Positions 1 to 7,821 of a DNA stretch of 64,000 nt are shown piece by piece. The notes under the pieces were generated by a model, which did not search any database, was not told where the DNA came from, and worked only from the letters and a program-made list of their open reading frames with translations. Source of the DNA: Pleurocapsa minor HA4230-MV1. GTDB taxonomy: Bacteria; Cyanobacteriota; Cyanobacteriia; Cyanobacteriales; Xenococcaceae. Where the stretch lies: NCBI GenBank assembly GCA_019359095.1, contig JAHHHZ010000013.1, forward strand, positions 186,001 to 250,000. The letters run 5' to 3'. A program made the position numbers and the translations under genes. Numbering within the stretch: position 1 is the first letter of the stretch; each line of letters begins with the position of its first letter.

Positions 1-90
1 TTTCTCAGCCATCAAGCGCTAAAACTAGTTTTAATACTAGAAAAAAGCTTTTTTATAGTTTTAAATTTAACCAAAAATTTCAGTTCTATT

Positions 91-354
91 ATGTCCTTGG
101 TTACAAAATTCCTCAGCATACTCGGAGTAAAAGAGCAGAAGAGACTACCTTATTGGCTTAAAATAACCACTAAAGTTCCTCGATGCACCTACTATTTTGG
201 CCCTTTTGATAGTCCCTTGGAGGCAAAAACACTTCAGCCTGGATACATTGAAGATCTTATGGCAGAGGAAGCACAGGGTATACATATCGAGCTGGAGCAA
301 GCTATACAGCCTGAAAACCTAACAGTCTGTGAAGATGATGTTTTTAACGATTAG
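91..354 (+). CDS. DUF1816 domain protein
   Basis: This 87-residue protein matches the small cyanobacterial DUF1816 family. The recognisable block is CTYYFGPFD at about residues 32-40 followed by GYIEDL at 51-56, preceded by the WLKITT strand at 22-27. No signal peptide or membrane segment is visible, so it is probably soluble. The biochemical role of the family is not known to me; it is largely restricted to cyanobacteria. It stands alone, 137 bp upstream of the exporter gene on the same strand, and no clear Shine-Dalgarno is seen before the ATG. Family assignment is fairly sure, function is not. Confidence 0.8.
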   Translation: MSLVTKFLSILGVKEQKRLPYWLKITTKVPRCTYYFGPFDSPLEAKTLQPGYIEDLMAEEAQGIHIELEQAIQPENLTVCEDDVFND

Positions 355-491
355 TTCGCTATTGCAGTTTAAACATAAACCTTTAACTTTTTCAACATTC
401 GCTGAAAAGCAGTCAAACAACTTAACAAAACTACAAATTATCTGAGAATTGAGTAAACTCATATACAAGTATTCTGTTATCTTGATATTCA

Positions 492-1544
492 ATGCAACTC
501 AGTTCTAATTCGACCTCATCTTTACCTAAAGCCTTGCTGCTAATTGCTCCTTTTTTCCTTTGGGGTACAGCGATGGTGGCGATGAAAGGAGTAATTCCCC
601 ACACCACACCCTTTTTTATGGCAGGAGTAAGACTAGTACCTGCGGGAATTTTGGTTTTGCTAGTTTCACTCTTGCTAAAGTTGCCTCAGCCTAAAACTTG
701 GCAAGCTTGGTTATGGATTTTAGCTTTTGCCTTAGTTGATGGGGCAATGTTTCAGGGTTTTCTTGCTCAGGGAATTGTCAAAACAGGAGCAGGTTTAGGA
801 TCGGTAATGATCGATTCTCAGCCTTTAGCCGTGGCACTCCTGTCAAGCTTCTTATTTGCTGAGGTGATTGGCTTCTGGGGTTGGTTGGGATTAGGAATTG
901 GCGTTTTGGGCATCAGTTTAATTGGCTTACCCGATCGCTGGATCTATAGTCTATTTGCGGGAGACTTAGCAGCAGTAGATCTCAACTGGTGGGGATTATT
1001 TGATAATGGCGAATGGCTTATGCTACTGGCTTCCTTGTCGATGGCGCTAGGCACGGTAATGATTCCCTATATCAGTCGTCACACCGATCCTGTGGTAGCT
1101 ACGGGTTGGCACATGATCATTGGGGGAGCGCCGTTATTTGGTCTATCCTGGCTACAGGAATCACAACAGTGGCAAAATATAACAATAGAAGGCTGGTTAG
1201 CATTAGGATATGCTACGGTTTTCGGCAGTGCGATCGCCTATGGGATTTTCTTTTATCTAGCGTCTAAAGGTAACTTAACTAGCCTCAGCGCCTTAACTTT
1301 CCTCACGCCGATTTTTGCCCTACTATTCGGTACGATTTTGCTATCGGAAGTCTTGAGCAACCTGCAATCAGTAGGAGTTTTCCTAACTATCATTAGTATC
1401 TATCTAATAAATCAACGAGATGCGATCGCTGCTAAATTTACTGTTAAAACTAATGAATTAGAACTCGAAGAACCTTCTCAAGCTATTAATCCTCAACCAA
1501 AAATCTCCCTTAAGCTTACTTCTTCAGAAAAAATAGCTGAATAA
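492..1544 (+). CDS. EamA/DMT-superfamily exporter
   Basis: A 350-residue integral membrane protein with about ten hydrophobic segments arranged as two EamA halves, the usual drug/metabolite transporter architecture. The first half starts with LLLIAPFFLWGTAMVAMKG at about residues 15-33; the second starts near residue 165. The halves are separated by a somewhat long hydrophilic loop around residues 145-165. Residues 310-350 form a polar tail with no membrane segment. Members of this superfamily export metabolites or amino acids at the cytoplasmic membrane; the substrate cannot be told from sequence. The length is slightly above the usual 290-320 residues because of the tail. Confidence 0.85.
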   Translation: MQLSSNSTSSLPKALLLIAPFFLWGTAMVAMKGVIPHTTPFFMAGVRLVPAGILVLLVSLLLKLPQPKTWQAWLWILAFALVDGAMFQGFLAQGIVKTGAGLGSVMIDSQPLAVALLSSFLFAEVIGFWGWLGLGIGVLGISLIGLPDRWIYSLFAGDLAAVDLNWWGLFDNGEWLMLLASLSMALGTVMIPYISRHTDPVVATGWHMIIGGAPLFGLSWLQESQQWQNITIEGWLALGYATVFGSAIAYGIFFYLASKGNLTSLSALTFLTPIFALLFGTILLSEVLSNLQSVGVFLTIISIYLINQRDAIAAKFTVKTNELELEEPSQAINPQPKISLKLTSSEKIAE

Positions 1545-1582
1545 ATTGCGTTCAATCAAAGTCAATTAGAAATAAGAAACTA

Positions 1583-1722
1583 ATACCATTTCTCCTTGAG
1601 GTTGCACTTAATATTTTAAGTTTAAATCTCGCGCCCTAAAGGACTAGCTTCGCGTCGCAAAGACGCAAAGACGCAAAGGGGTTAAATTTAATTTAGCGCA
1701 TTGTTATAGAGAATTGGTATGA
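1583..1722. repeat. MITE-like dispersed element with imperfect terminal inverted repeats
   Basis: The ends at about 1583-1596 (ATACCATTTCTC) and 1710-1722 (GAGAATTGGTAT) are imperfect inverted repeats. Between them, 1628-1681, lies a GC-richer block beginning CTCGCGCCCTAAAGGACTAG and ending in a short AGACGCAAAG tandem. The same internal block occurs inside the longer elements at about 23085-23215 and 43563-43775. There is no ORF inside. It occupies the 296-bp gap between convergent genes, the usual place for such elements. Confidence 0.55.
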
Positions 1723-1840
1723 GGAGCGATCAGTTTAGATTGACTCCTCAATAATTTTGCTGATTAACCACTAATAGATACAAACAAAGCTAAATATTTA
1801 AATATTTATGATTAAATAGCCTGTTGCTTTAAGCGTAGTA

Positions 1841-2821
1841 TTAAAACTGGTTACGATAGGGAATTGTGCCTTTTTTCTTCTTACCTTTATTTTTCTCGTA
1901 ATCAATTTCTTTTAATTTTTTCATAATACGACTAAAGTACTCCTTCATATATTCTTCTAAAGTAGTAGTCTCTTGAGGATCTAACCCAAAAGTTTGATAA
2001 ACCTCTTCCATCGGCGCATCTTGAGGTTTCCCACTAGCCAAAACTTCGGCAAACATGAGTCGATCGGCGGTATTTTGTCCCCATTCACAGAAGCGCGCAA
2101 TGCGACGCAGAAGACCTAATACGACTAAAGACACGCGGGAAATTCGCGTATTTTTACCTGAGAGATTTTCACAAAGGTTCATGATTTCATAAGCACCCCA
2201 GGCTTTTGTTCCCACCACAGGAAAAGTTTTCTTTTCGGTTTCAGGCACTGATAAAGCTCGAACGGCAAACTTAGCGATATCTTGAGTGTTCATATAGGCA
2301 ATAGGAGTGCTTTCTCCAGATACCCAGACTACCTGCTCTTCTAAAATCGGGATGGCATATTGGCTGATTAAACCTTGCATAAAACCAGCAAGTTGCAGCA
2401 CAGTATAATTTAAGCCAGATTCAGCCAAAAATAGTTCGGTACAGTGCTTAATATCCATCAACGGTACTTCAGGATATTTATCTGCATTCAGTACCGAGAA
2501 AAAGATATATCTATTTACTCCCGCAGCTTTAGTCGCCTGGATTAAATTAACTTTGCCTACCCAATCTACATCTCTGGCGCGAAGATTATCAGTAACTCTA
2601 GCGGTAGCAGCATCAATCACAGCATCAACACCTTCTAAAGCAGGAGCAAGAGTCGATGGATCACAAAGATCTCCTTTAACTATCTCCGCACCCCATTCTT
2701 TGAGAAAAATTGCCTTGTTGGGATTCCGTACTAAACAGCGTACCTCATGGTCTTCATCCAAAGCCTGACGAGCTACCTGTCTACCCAAGGTGCCAGTTGC
2801 GCCAACTACCAATAATTTCAT
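1841..2821 (-). CDS. ycf39: Ycf39-like NAD(P)-binding SDR-family protein (photosystem II assembly)
   Basis: A 326-residue atypical short-chain dehydrogenase. The N-terminus carries the dinucleotide-binding GATGTLG at residues 7-13. The fold continues with a VIDAATA strand and VNRYIFFSVLNA, as in the NmrA/isoflavone-reductase-like Ycf39 group. In Synechocystis, Ycf39 works with high-light-inducible proteins to deliver chlorophyll to newly made D1 during photosystem II assembly and repair. The last ~25 residues are unusually lysine rich (EKNKGKKKKG). The gene is convergent with the exporter across a MITE-like repeat. Ycf39 itself or a close paralogue are both possible. Confidence 0.72.
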   Translation of the reverse strand: MKLLVVGATGTLGRQVARQALDEDHEVRCLVRNPNKAIFLKEWGAEIVKGDLCDPSTLAPALEGVDAVIDAATARVTDNLRARDVDWVGKVNLIQATKAAGVNRYIFFSVLNADKYPEVPLMDIKHCTELFLAESGLNYTVLQLAGFMQGLISQYAIPILEEQVVWVSGESTPIAYMNTQDIAKFAVRALSVPETEKKTFPVVGTKAWGAYEIMNLCENLSGKNTRISRVSLVVLGLLRRIARFCEWGQNTADRLMFAEVLASGKPQDAPMEEVYQTFGLDPQETTTLEEYMKEYFSRIMKKLKEIDYEKNKGKKKKGTIPYRNQF

Positions 2822-2921
2822 TTAAGGAATTTTGTAATATTTTTTAACGTTTCTCTAAGTATTTTATCAAAGAGTCATTTGTTTATCGAACTAGATTCTA
2901 CAAAGATCGATCAAACCAAGT

Positions 2922-3578
2922 TTAAATCATACTTTCCAAGGCTGCACCTACGACTCGATGATCGGAATCTGTCTTAAATTTGTTCAAAGTAGCGATCGCC
3001 TCTGGATGGTCATATCTACCCAAGGATCTGGCTACCTGAAGACGAACACGCCAAGATCGATCGTCAGCAAAAGCTAACAGGAGCTTTAAGGCTGCTGACT
3101 CTTGTTCTGATTCGGCTAACAAACCCAAGGCGCTAAGACAGGATTCCATCACGGGTTCATCTTCCCCTGATAAGCCAATTTCACAGATTTCTAATAATTC
3201 TTGAGGACTTTTAAGATCGACGATCGCTGCAATGATACTACGGCGCACTAGCCAATGATCGTCAGACTCATACATTTCCCTAAGATAAGGGAGTGCGACT
3301 TCACCATAGTAAGACAGGGAATTGGCAGCCTCCGATCTAACGTTTGGATCTCGATCTTGTTTAATCATGATTAACAATGCCTCAAAAGCAGCATCACTCT
3401 GTTTTCTCCCCAAACCCATCGCCACAAATGAACGAACTAAGAATTCTCGATCGTTGACATGATTTAACAGTAGTGGTGTAGCCAGATCTGGTTCATAATT
3501 TCTCAGTTCTCGAATTCCCTTCATTCTTTGTTGGGGATCGGCATCATTGAGAGCAGTTTTGATTTGTTCTATGTCCAT
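2922..3578 (-). CDS. HEAT-repeat protein of the NblB/CpcE-F lyase-like class
   Basis: A 218-residue protein made almost entirely of about six HEAT/Armadillo-like repeats, for example FLVRSFVAMGLGR, PNVRSEAANSLSYYG, WLVRRSIIAAIVDLK and WRVRLQVARSLGRYD. No signal peptide or membrane segment is seen. Short HEAT proteins of this size in cyanobacteria include NblB, which acts in phycobilisome degradation, and the CpcE/CpcF-type bilin lyases. The gene is divergent, across 115 bp, from a divergent phycobiliprotein, which supports a job on phycobiliproteins: chromophore attachment, detachment or disassembly. Whether it is NblB or a lyase subunit is undecided. Confidence 0.7.
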   Translation of the reverse strand: MDIEQIKTALNDADPQQRMKGIRELRNYEPDLATPLLLNHVNDREFLVRSFVAMGLGRKQSDAAFEALLIMIKQDRDPNVRSEAANSLSYYGEVALPYLREMYESDDHWLVRRSIIAAIVDLKSPQELLEICEIGLSGEDEPVMESCLSALGLLAESEQESAALKLLLAFADDRSWRVRLQVARSLGRYDHPEAIATLNKFKTDSDHRVVGAALESMI

Positions 3579-3693
3579 AAATTAAAATTTGAATTATAGA
3601 ATTATAAGTTTCCTTTACTTTATATTGTTGTTGCTCAATAGCCGTCTTGAGAAAGATATATAGTAAATAAGTCTGAACCTGAAGGATAAAAGA

Positions 3694-4266
3694 ATGCTAA
3701 GTGACAAAGTAAAAGAATTAATCGCCAAGTCGCGTATTGTTAGTTTTGACTGGCAGGATTATCCTGAGTCGGTAGTGAATATTTTTCAACAGGCAGATGA
3801 TGAGAGTAAATATTTAACTGATGAAGATATAGCTCAGATAGAGGCGATCGCTCCTAATTTAGCCTCTAATTTAGCTCAGGGAAAAGTATTGCGCGATCGC
3901 GTTGTCGAGATAGTTTCTAATGCTAGAGCAGTAGTGTTAGATGCTAATCCAGGGATTACTGAACCTGGAGGTGGTCTATATCCACCCGTGCGAGCAGAAG
4001 CCTGCTGGCGTGACTTTTGGCACTTTCTTCGCTGTATTAGTTACGGAGTTAGTGGTCAACAAATCGACTACACTAGCGATCGCGGTTTGAACTATATGGA
4101 ACAGCTTTATCAAGAGCTACAAGTTCCTTTAAATGCTATGATTTTAGGCTTGGAACAGTTAAAAGTTTTTAGTCTTAAGCATTTTGAACCAGCGACACAA
4201 GATGAGTTGAAACCTTATTTTGATCGCTTGATTCAATCCATGAGTCAATTTTCTGCTGCGGACTAA
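3694..4266 (+). CDS. divergent phycobiliprotein-like protein with a candidate bilin cysteine
   Basis: A 190-residue all-helical protein of the phycobilisome superfamily, longer than the ~160-residue allophycocyanin subunits. The bilin-site consensus is recognisable as ACWRDFWHFLR at residues 103-113: Cys104 corresponds to the cysteine of the usual CLRD motif, followed by Arg106-Asp107. A second Cys114 follows in LRCISYG. The stretch before it (PGITEPGGGLYPP) replaces the normal Asn-rich loop. The C-terminal PYFDRLIQSM is typical of the family. It lies far from any phycobilisome operon and divergent from a HEAT-repeat protein. It may be a specialised phycobilisome component, a bilin sensor or scavenger; it is not a standard ApcA/B/D/F. 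Confidence 0.75.
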   Translation: MLSDKVKELIAKSRIVSFDWQDYPESVVNIFQQADDESKYLTDEDIAQIEAIAPNLASNLAQGKVLRDRVVEIVSNARAVVLDANPGITEPGGGLYPPVRAEACWRDFWHFLRCISYGVSGQQIDYTSDRGLNYMEQLYQELQVPLNAMILGLEQLKVFSLKHFEPATQDELKPYFDRLIQSMSQFSAAD

Positions 4267-4437
4267 TGATGAGTGTTAATCGCTGCCAATCTTGCCTCTA
4301 GACCATTGCGCCTGAATTTGAAAAACTTTAGTCTACGTTTCTCGAAAAATAGATCATCATCGCCCTCAAAAAAATAGTAAGCTCTAATTAAACTGAGAAA
4401 AGTTAAAGATATCTCCCTCAATTCCGATGTCAAAGCT

Positions 4438-5562
4438 ATGGAATTAAATCTTGACAAAGATCGAGACTGGTATAACCGAGGCGTTGCGCTAGACGATTTA
4501 AAGCGTTACAAAGAAGCACTCCAATCCTATGACCAGGCTGTTAAATTAAATCCTGATGATGACCAAGCCTGGTATAACCGAGGCGTTGTACTGGACGATT
4601 TAAAGCGCTACAAAGAAGCACTCCAGTCCTATAACCAAGCTGTTAAATTAAATCCTAATGATAACCAAGCCTGGTATAACCGAGGCGTTGTGCTAGACAA
4701 TTTAAAGCGTTACGAAGAAGCACTTCAGTCCTATGACCAGGCTGTTAAATTAAATCCTGATGATGACCGAGCCTGGTATAACCTAGGCATTGTGCTGGTT
4801 AATTTAAACTATTGCGGCGAAGCACTCCAGTCCTATGACCGAGCTGTTAAATTAAATCCTAATGATGACCAAGCCTGGTATAACCGAGGTAATGTGCTGG
4901 CTATTAACTTAAAGCGGTACGAAGAAGCATTGCAGTCTTATGACCAAGCTCTAAAATTAAAACCTGATAAAGGCGAAGCTTGGAATAACCGAGGTATTGT
5001 GCTAGTTACGTTAAAGCGGTACGAAGAAGCATTCCAGTCCTATGACCGAGCTGTGTCCTTAAATCCTGATGACGACCAAGCCTGGCATAACCGAGGCAAT
5101 GTGCTGGCTATTAACTTAAAGCGGTACGAAGAAGCATTCCAGTCCTATGACCGAGCTGTGTCCTTAAATCCTGATGATGACCGAGCCTGGCATAACCGAG
5201 GCATTGTACTGGCTATTAACTTAAAGCGCTATGAAGAAGCACTCCAGTCCTATGACCAAGCTGTGTCATTAAATCCTTATGACGACCAAACCTGGAGTAA
5301 CCGAGGCATTGCGTTGGTTAACTTAAAGCGCTATGAGGACGCGCTCTACTCTTTTGACCGAGCTGTGTCCTTAAATCCTGATAAAGATGAAGCTTGGTAT
5401 AACCAAGCTTGTATTTACAGCCAACAGAACAATATTGACTTGGCAGTTGAGCATTTAGCACAGGCAATTAAGCTTAATCCTAAAAATCAAGAGATAGCAA
5501 AAATTGACTCGGATTTTGACAACATTCGAGAAGAACCTAAATTTAAAGCTTTGATTGGGTAG
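4438..5562 (+). CDS. tetratricopeptide repeat protein, ten TPRs
   Basis: This 374-residue protein consists of ten consecutive TPR units of 34-35 residues, each ending in LNPDD- or LNPND-like turns and containing YNRG and ALQSYDQAV, followed by a short capping segment ending EEPKFKALIG. Units 5, 7 and 8 carry one extra residue (AINLKRY instead of -NLKRY). There is no signal peptide. TPR solenoids mediate protein-protein contacts; the partner is unknown. The DNA repeats are very similar to each other, indicating recent internal duplication. The start at 4438 leaves the first repeat complete. Confidence 0.85.
   Translation: MELNLDKDRDWYNRGVALDDLKRYKEALQSYDQAVKLNPDDDQAWYNRGVVLDDLKRYKEALQSYNQAVKLNPNDNQAWYNRGVVLDNLKRYEEALQSYDQAVKLNPDDDRAWYNLGIVLVNLNYCGEALQSYDRAVKLNPNDDQAWYNRGNVLAINLKRYEEALQSYDQALKLKPDKGEAWNNRGIVLVTLKRYEEAFQSYDRAVSLNPDDDQAWHNRGNVLAINLKRYEEAFQSYDRAVSLNPDDDRAWHNRGIVLAINLKRYEEALQSYDQAVSLNPYDDQTWSNRGIALVNLKRYEDALYSFDRAVSLNPDKDEAWYNQACIYSQQNNIDLAVEHLAQAIKLNPKNQEIAKIDSDFDNIREEPKFKALIG
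4465..5430 (+). repeat. intragenic 102/105-bp tandem repeat array (TPR-coding)
   Basis: The DNA encoding the TPR units repeats with a period of 102 bp, or 105 bp in three units. Long nearly identical tracts recur, for example the AGTCCTATGACC core in most units. Units 7 and 8 are the most alike, which points to recent unequal exchange or slippage. Copy number may differ between strains. Confidence 0.8.
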
Positions 5563-5610
5563 ATTAACTCCAGTAACCAAATTAACCAAACGTCTTTAAT
5601 GTTAAGTACT

Positions 5611-5729
5611 GTATGTTGGGGAGCCAGTCGCTTGCGGGGTTCTCCTCGTTGTGCGACCTGGCGTTTGAGGCACGAAACCCAACGATTAAAAGATTTTGTT
5701 GGGTTTCACTATCGTTCTACCCAACCTAC
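5611..5729. repeat. composite palindromic repeat: one hairpin element nested in another
   Basis: The outer element has ends GTATGTTGGG (5611-5620) and ACCCAACCTAC (5719-5729). Its interior 5664-5729 matches, in reverse orientation and with very few differences, the element at 18730-18804. The left arm is interrupted at about 5621-5663 by a second hairpin whose arms are GCCAGTCGC (5623-5631) and GCGACCTGGC (5653-5662). An apparent reading frame across it is an accident of the repeat. It fills the gap between the convergent TPR and M20 genes. Confidence 0.75.
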
Positions 5730-5740
5730 TAGCTATATAT

Positions 5741-6919
5741 TTATGCCACTTGCCAATATTTATAAGCAGCATAAGCCATCGTTACTACTCCCGTGAGAAT
5801 TGCATCTTCATCTACTTCAAATTTAGGATGATGGAGAGGATAATTGGTTTTATTGTCATGTCCTACTCCCAGACGAAACATACAGCCAGGGACATTATCG
5901 AGATAAACTGAGAAATCTTCCGCACCTAAAGAAGGTTCGGGCAGAATTTGGACGCTTTCATCTCCCCAAGCTTCGCGAGTTGCTGATTCAATAATTTGGG
6001 TTAGAGTTTTATCATTAAGTACGGAAGGCACTCCCCGACGATAATCAACCTGACACTTAGCGCCGTAGGTTTGACATACTCCTTGAACTATATTTTCAAT
6101 CCATTGAGGTAGATTAGCATGGCTTTCAGGATGAAGCGATCGCACTGTTCCCGTCATCGTCACGCGATCGGCAATTATGTTCGGCGCTCTGCCACCTTGT
6201 ATCTGTCCCACTGACAAGACAATCGGATGTAAGGGGTTTTGAGTACGGCTAATTGCCTGCTGTAAGTTCGTGATTACCTGAGCAGCGATCCAGATAGCAT
6301 CGATCGCCTGGTGGGGACGCGCTCCGTGTCCTGACTCTCCTAGAATGACAATTTCTAGTTCATCTGCTGCCGAGGTTAAAGCACCATAGCGAATGCCAAC
6401 GCGACGAGCAGGAATTGAAGGGAAGACATGCACCCCATAAATAGCATCAACATCCTTCATCGCGCCGTCCTGCACCATCCATTTTGCCCCTAAAGCGATT
6501 TCTTCTGCTGGCTGAAACAAAAAGCGCACATTACCTGGCAAGTTATCCGAGAGCTGAGATAGCACCATTGCTGTTCCCATCCCTAAAGTGGCGTGAACAT
6601 CATGACCGCAAGCGTGCATGATTCCTGGATTCGCCGAAACAAAATCTAGTTCAAGATGTTCTTGAATGGGTAAGGCATCCATATCGGTGCGAATTGCTAA
6701 GGTTCGGCGATCGCTCCCTTTGCCCACTAGCTCCCCCACTACTCCTGTCTTCCCCACAGCTTCTTTGACATTCAAACCACAGGAGGATAAAACCCCTGCA
6801 ATGTAGGCAGAAGTCTGATGCTCCATACCACTTAGCTCAGGATGAGCATGAAGATGACGACGAATTTCAATTAATCTGGGGGTAAATTTCTGGGCAAGAT
6901 CTTTTATTTCAGCAAGCAT
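5741..6919 (-). CDS. M20-family amidohydrolase (N-acyl-amino-acid/hippurate hydrolase type)
   Basis: A 392-residue cytoplasmic metalloamidase of the M20D group. Visible metal-site segments are HACGHDVHATLGMG, a PAEEIALGAKWM block holding the catalytic Glu pair, and a late HHPKFEVDEDA segment with the last His ligand. Such enzymes hydrolyse N-acyl amino acids or indole-3-acetyl conjugates to free amino acids; the precise substrate is not readable. Length is typical of the family. The gene follows the PP2C gene on the same strand with about 47 bp between them, so they may be co-transcribed. Confidence 0.9.
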   Translation of the reverse strand: MLAEIKDLAQKFTPRLIEIRRHLHAHPELSGMEHQTSAYIAGVLSSCGLNVKEAVGKTGVVGELVGKGSDRRTLAIRTDMDALPIQEHLELDFVSANPGIMHACGHDVHATLGMGTAMVLSQLSDNLPGNVRFLFQPAEEIALGAKWMVQDGAMKDVDAIYGVHVFPSIPARRVGIRYGALTSAADELEIVILGESGHGARPHQAIDAIWIAAQVITNLQQAISRTQNPLHPIVLSVGQIQGGRAPNIIADRVTMTGTVRSLHPESHANLPQWIENIVQGVCQTYGAKCQVDYRRGVPSVLNDKTLTQIIESATREAWGDESVQILPEPSLGAEDFSVYLDNVPGCMFRLGVGHDNKTNYPLHHPKFEVDEDAILTGVVTMAYAAYKYWQVA

Positions 6920-6966
6920 GTAATTTTAATGGCGATCGCCCAGTTAGGCTGGGACGATAATCTAGA

Positions 6967-7692
6967 TTATTCTTGTTTGACTATGACGATAGTGATGTTG
7001 TCAGAACCTCCTGCTGCCTTGGCTGCATCAATTAGCTCTTGAGCAGTTGCTTGACAAGACTGTAGATTGGTTAAAGCAGTTTCAATTTGTCCATCGGTCA
7101 CTTCTTCGGTTAAACCATCACTACAAATTAACAGGCGATCGCCTGATTTAACTTCAAATTTTTGAATTTCAATGTGCTGTAGATCTTCCCGCCCCAAACA
7201 TTGAGATAAAACATGTCTCCAGGGATGAAATTTTGCTTGTTCTGCGTCAATCTCTCCCTTCTTGAGTGCCATACCAACCCAAGTGTGATCGTCGGTAATT
7301 TGCTCTAGATGTGAACCTCGAAGACGGTATAGACGAGAATCACCCACATGAGCGCACAACGGCTGCTCGTCGCGGAAGATCAGAACTACTACTGTAGTAC
7401 CCATATCTCCCCGTTCGGGATGATGTTGCTGGTCATCAACAATGCCCTGATTTGCTTTACTTACGGCTTCTTTTAACAGCACGTCTGATTCTACAGGGGA
7501 ATCCCAATTCTCTTGCAGGTAAGCATAAATTATTTCTGTGGCAATTCTACTGGCTTGTTCTCCTCCAGCATGACCGCCCATACCGTCAGCGACAATAAAA
7601 AAACGCCCCAGCTCATCATCAACAAAATAATTATCTTGGTTGGCTGTTCTTACAACACCTGTATCTGTAAGACCTATAAATTGACGCTTCAT
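6967..7692 (-). CDS. PP2C-type serine/threonine protein phosphatase (Stp1/PrpC-like)
   Basis: A 241-residue single-domain PP2C (PPM) phosphatase. The signature blocks are all present: TGVVRTANQDNYF near the start, ADGMGGHAGG, HVGDSRLYRLR, SDGLTEEV and GGSDNITIVIV at the end. The Asp residues in these blocks bind the Mn/Mg pair. Such cytosolic phosphatases reverse Ser/Thr phosphorylation; in cyanobacteria relatives act on targets such as PII. No membrane segment or extra regulatory domain is present. It lies upstream of the M20 gene on the same strand. Confidence 0.92.
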   Translation of the reverse strand: MKRQFIGLTDTGVVRTANQDNYFVDDELGRFFIVADGMGGHAGGEQASRIATEIIYAYLQENWDSPVESDVLLKEAVSKANQGIVDDQQHHPERGDMGTTVVVLIFRDEQPLCAHVGDSRLYRLRGSHLEQITDDHTWVGMALKKGEIDAEQAKFHPWRHVLSQCLGREDLQHIEIQKFEVKSGDRLLICSDGLTEEVTDGQIETALTNLQSCQATAQELIDAAKAAGGSDNITIVIVKQE

Positions 7693-7821
7693 AAACTATA
7701 AACTACTAGTCAGGATGATAAAAATCAAAGATAAAGTAAGAGATTGATTCGTCTAAAGAGGACGAACTTATCTTGACCACTCAACAACACATAATCGTGT
7801 TGTTAAACTCATGATATCTTG

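Noticed and set aside
4263-4457. 64-codon minus-strand frame between the phycobiliprotein-like and TPR genes
   Set aside because: It overlaps the end of one gene and the start of the other and has no family features; the region is more likely leader sequence.
5599-5911. Plus-strand frames between the TPR and M20 genes
   Set aside because: They translate the nested palindromic repeats and then run antisense into the M20 gene.
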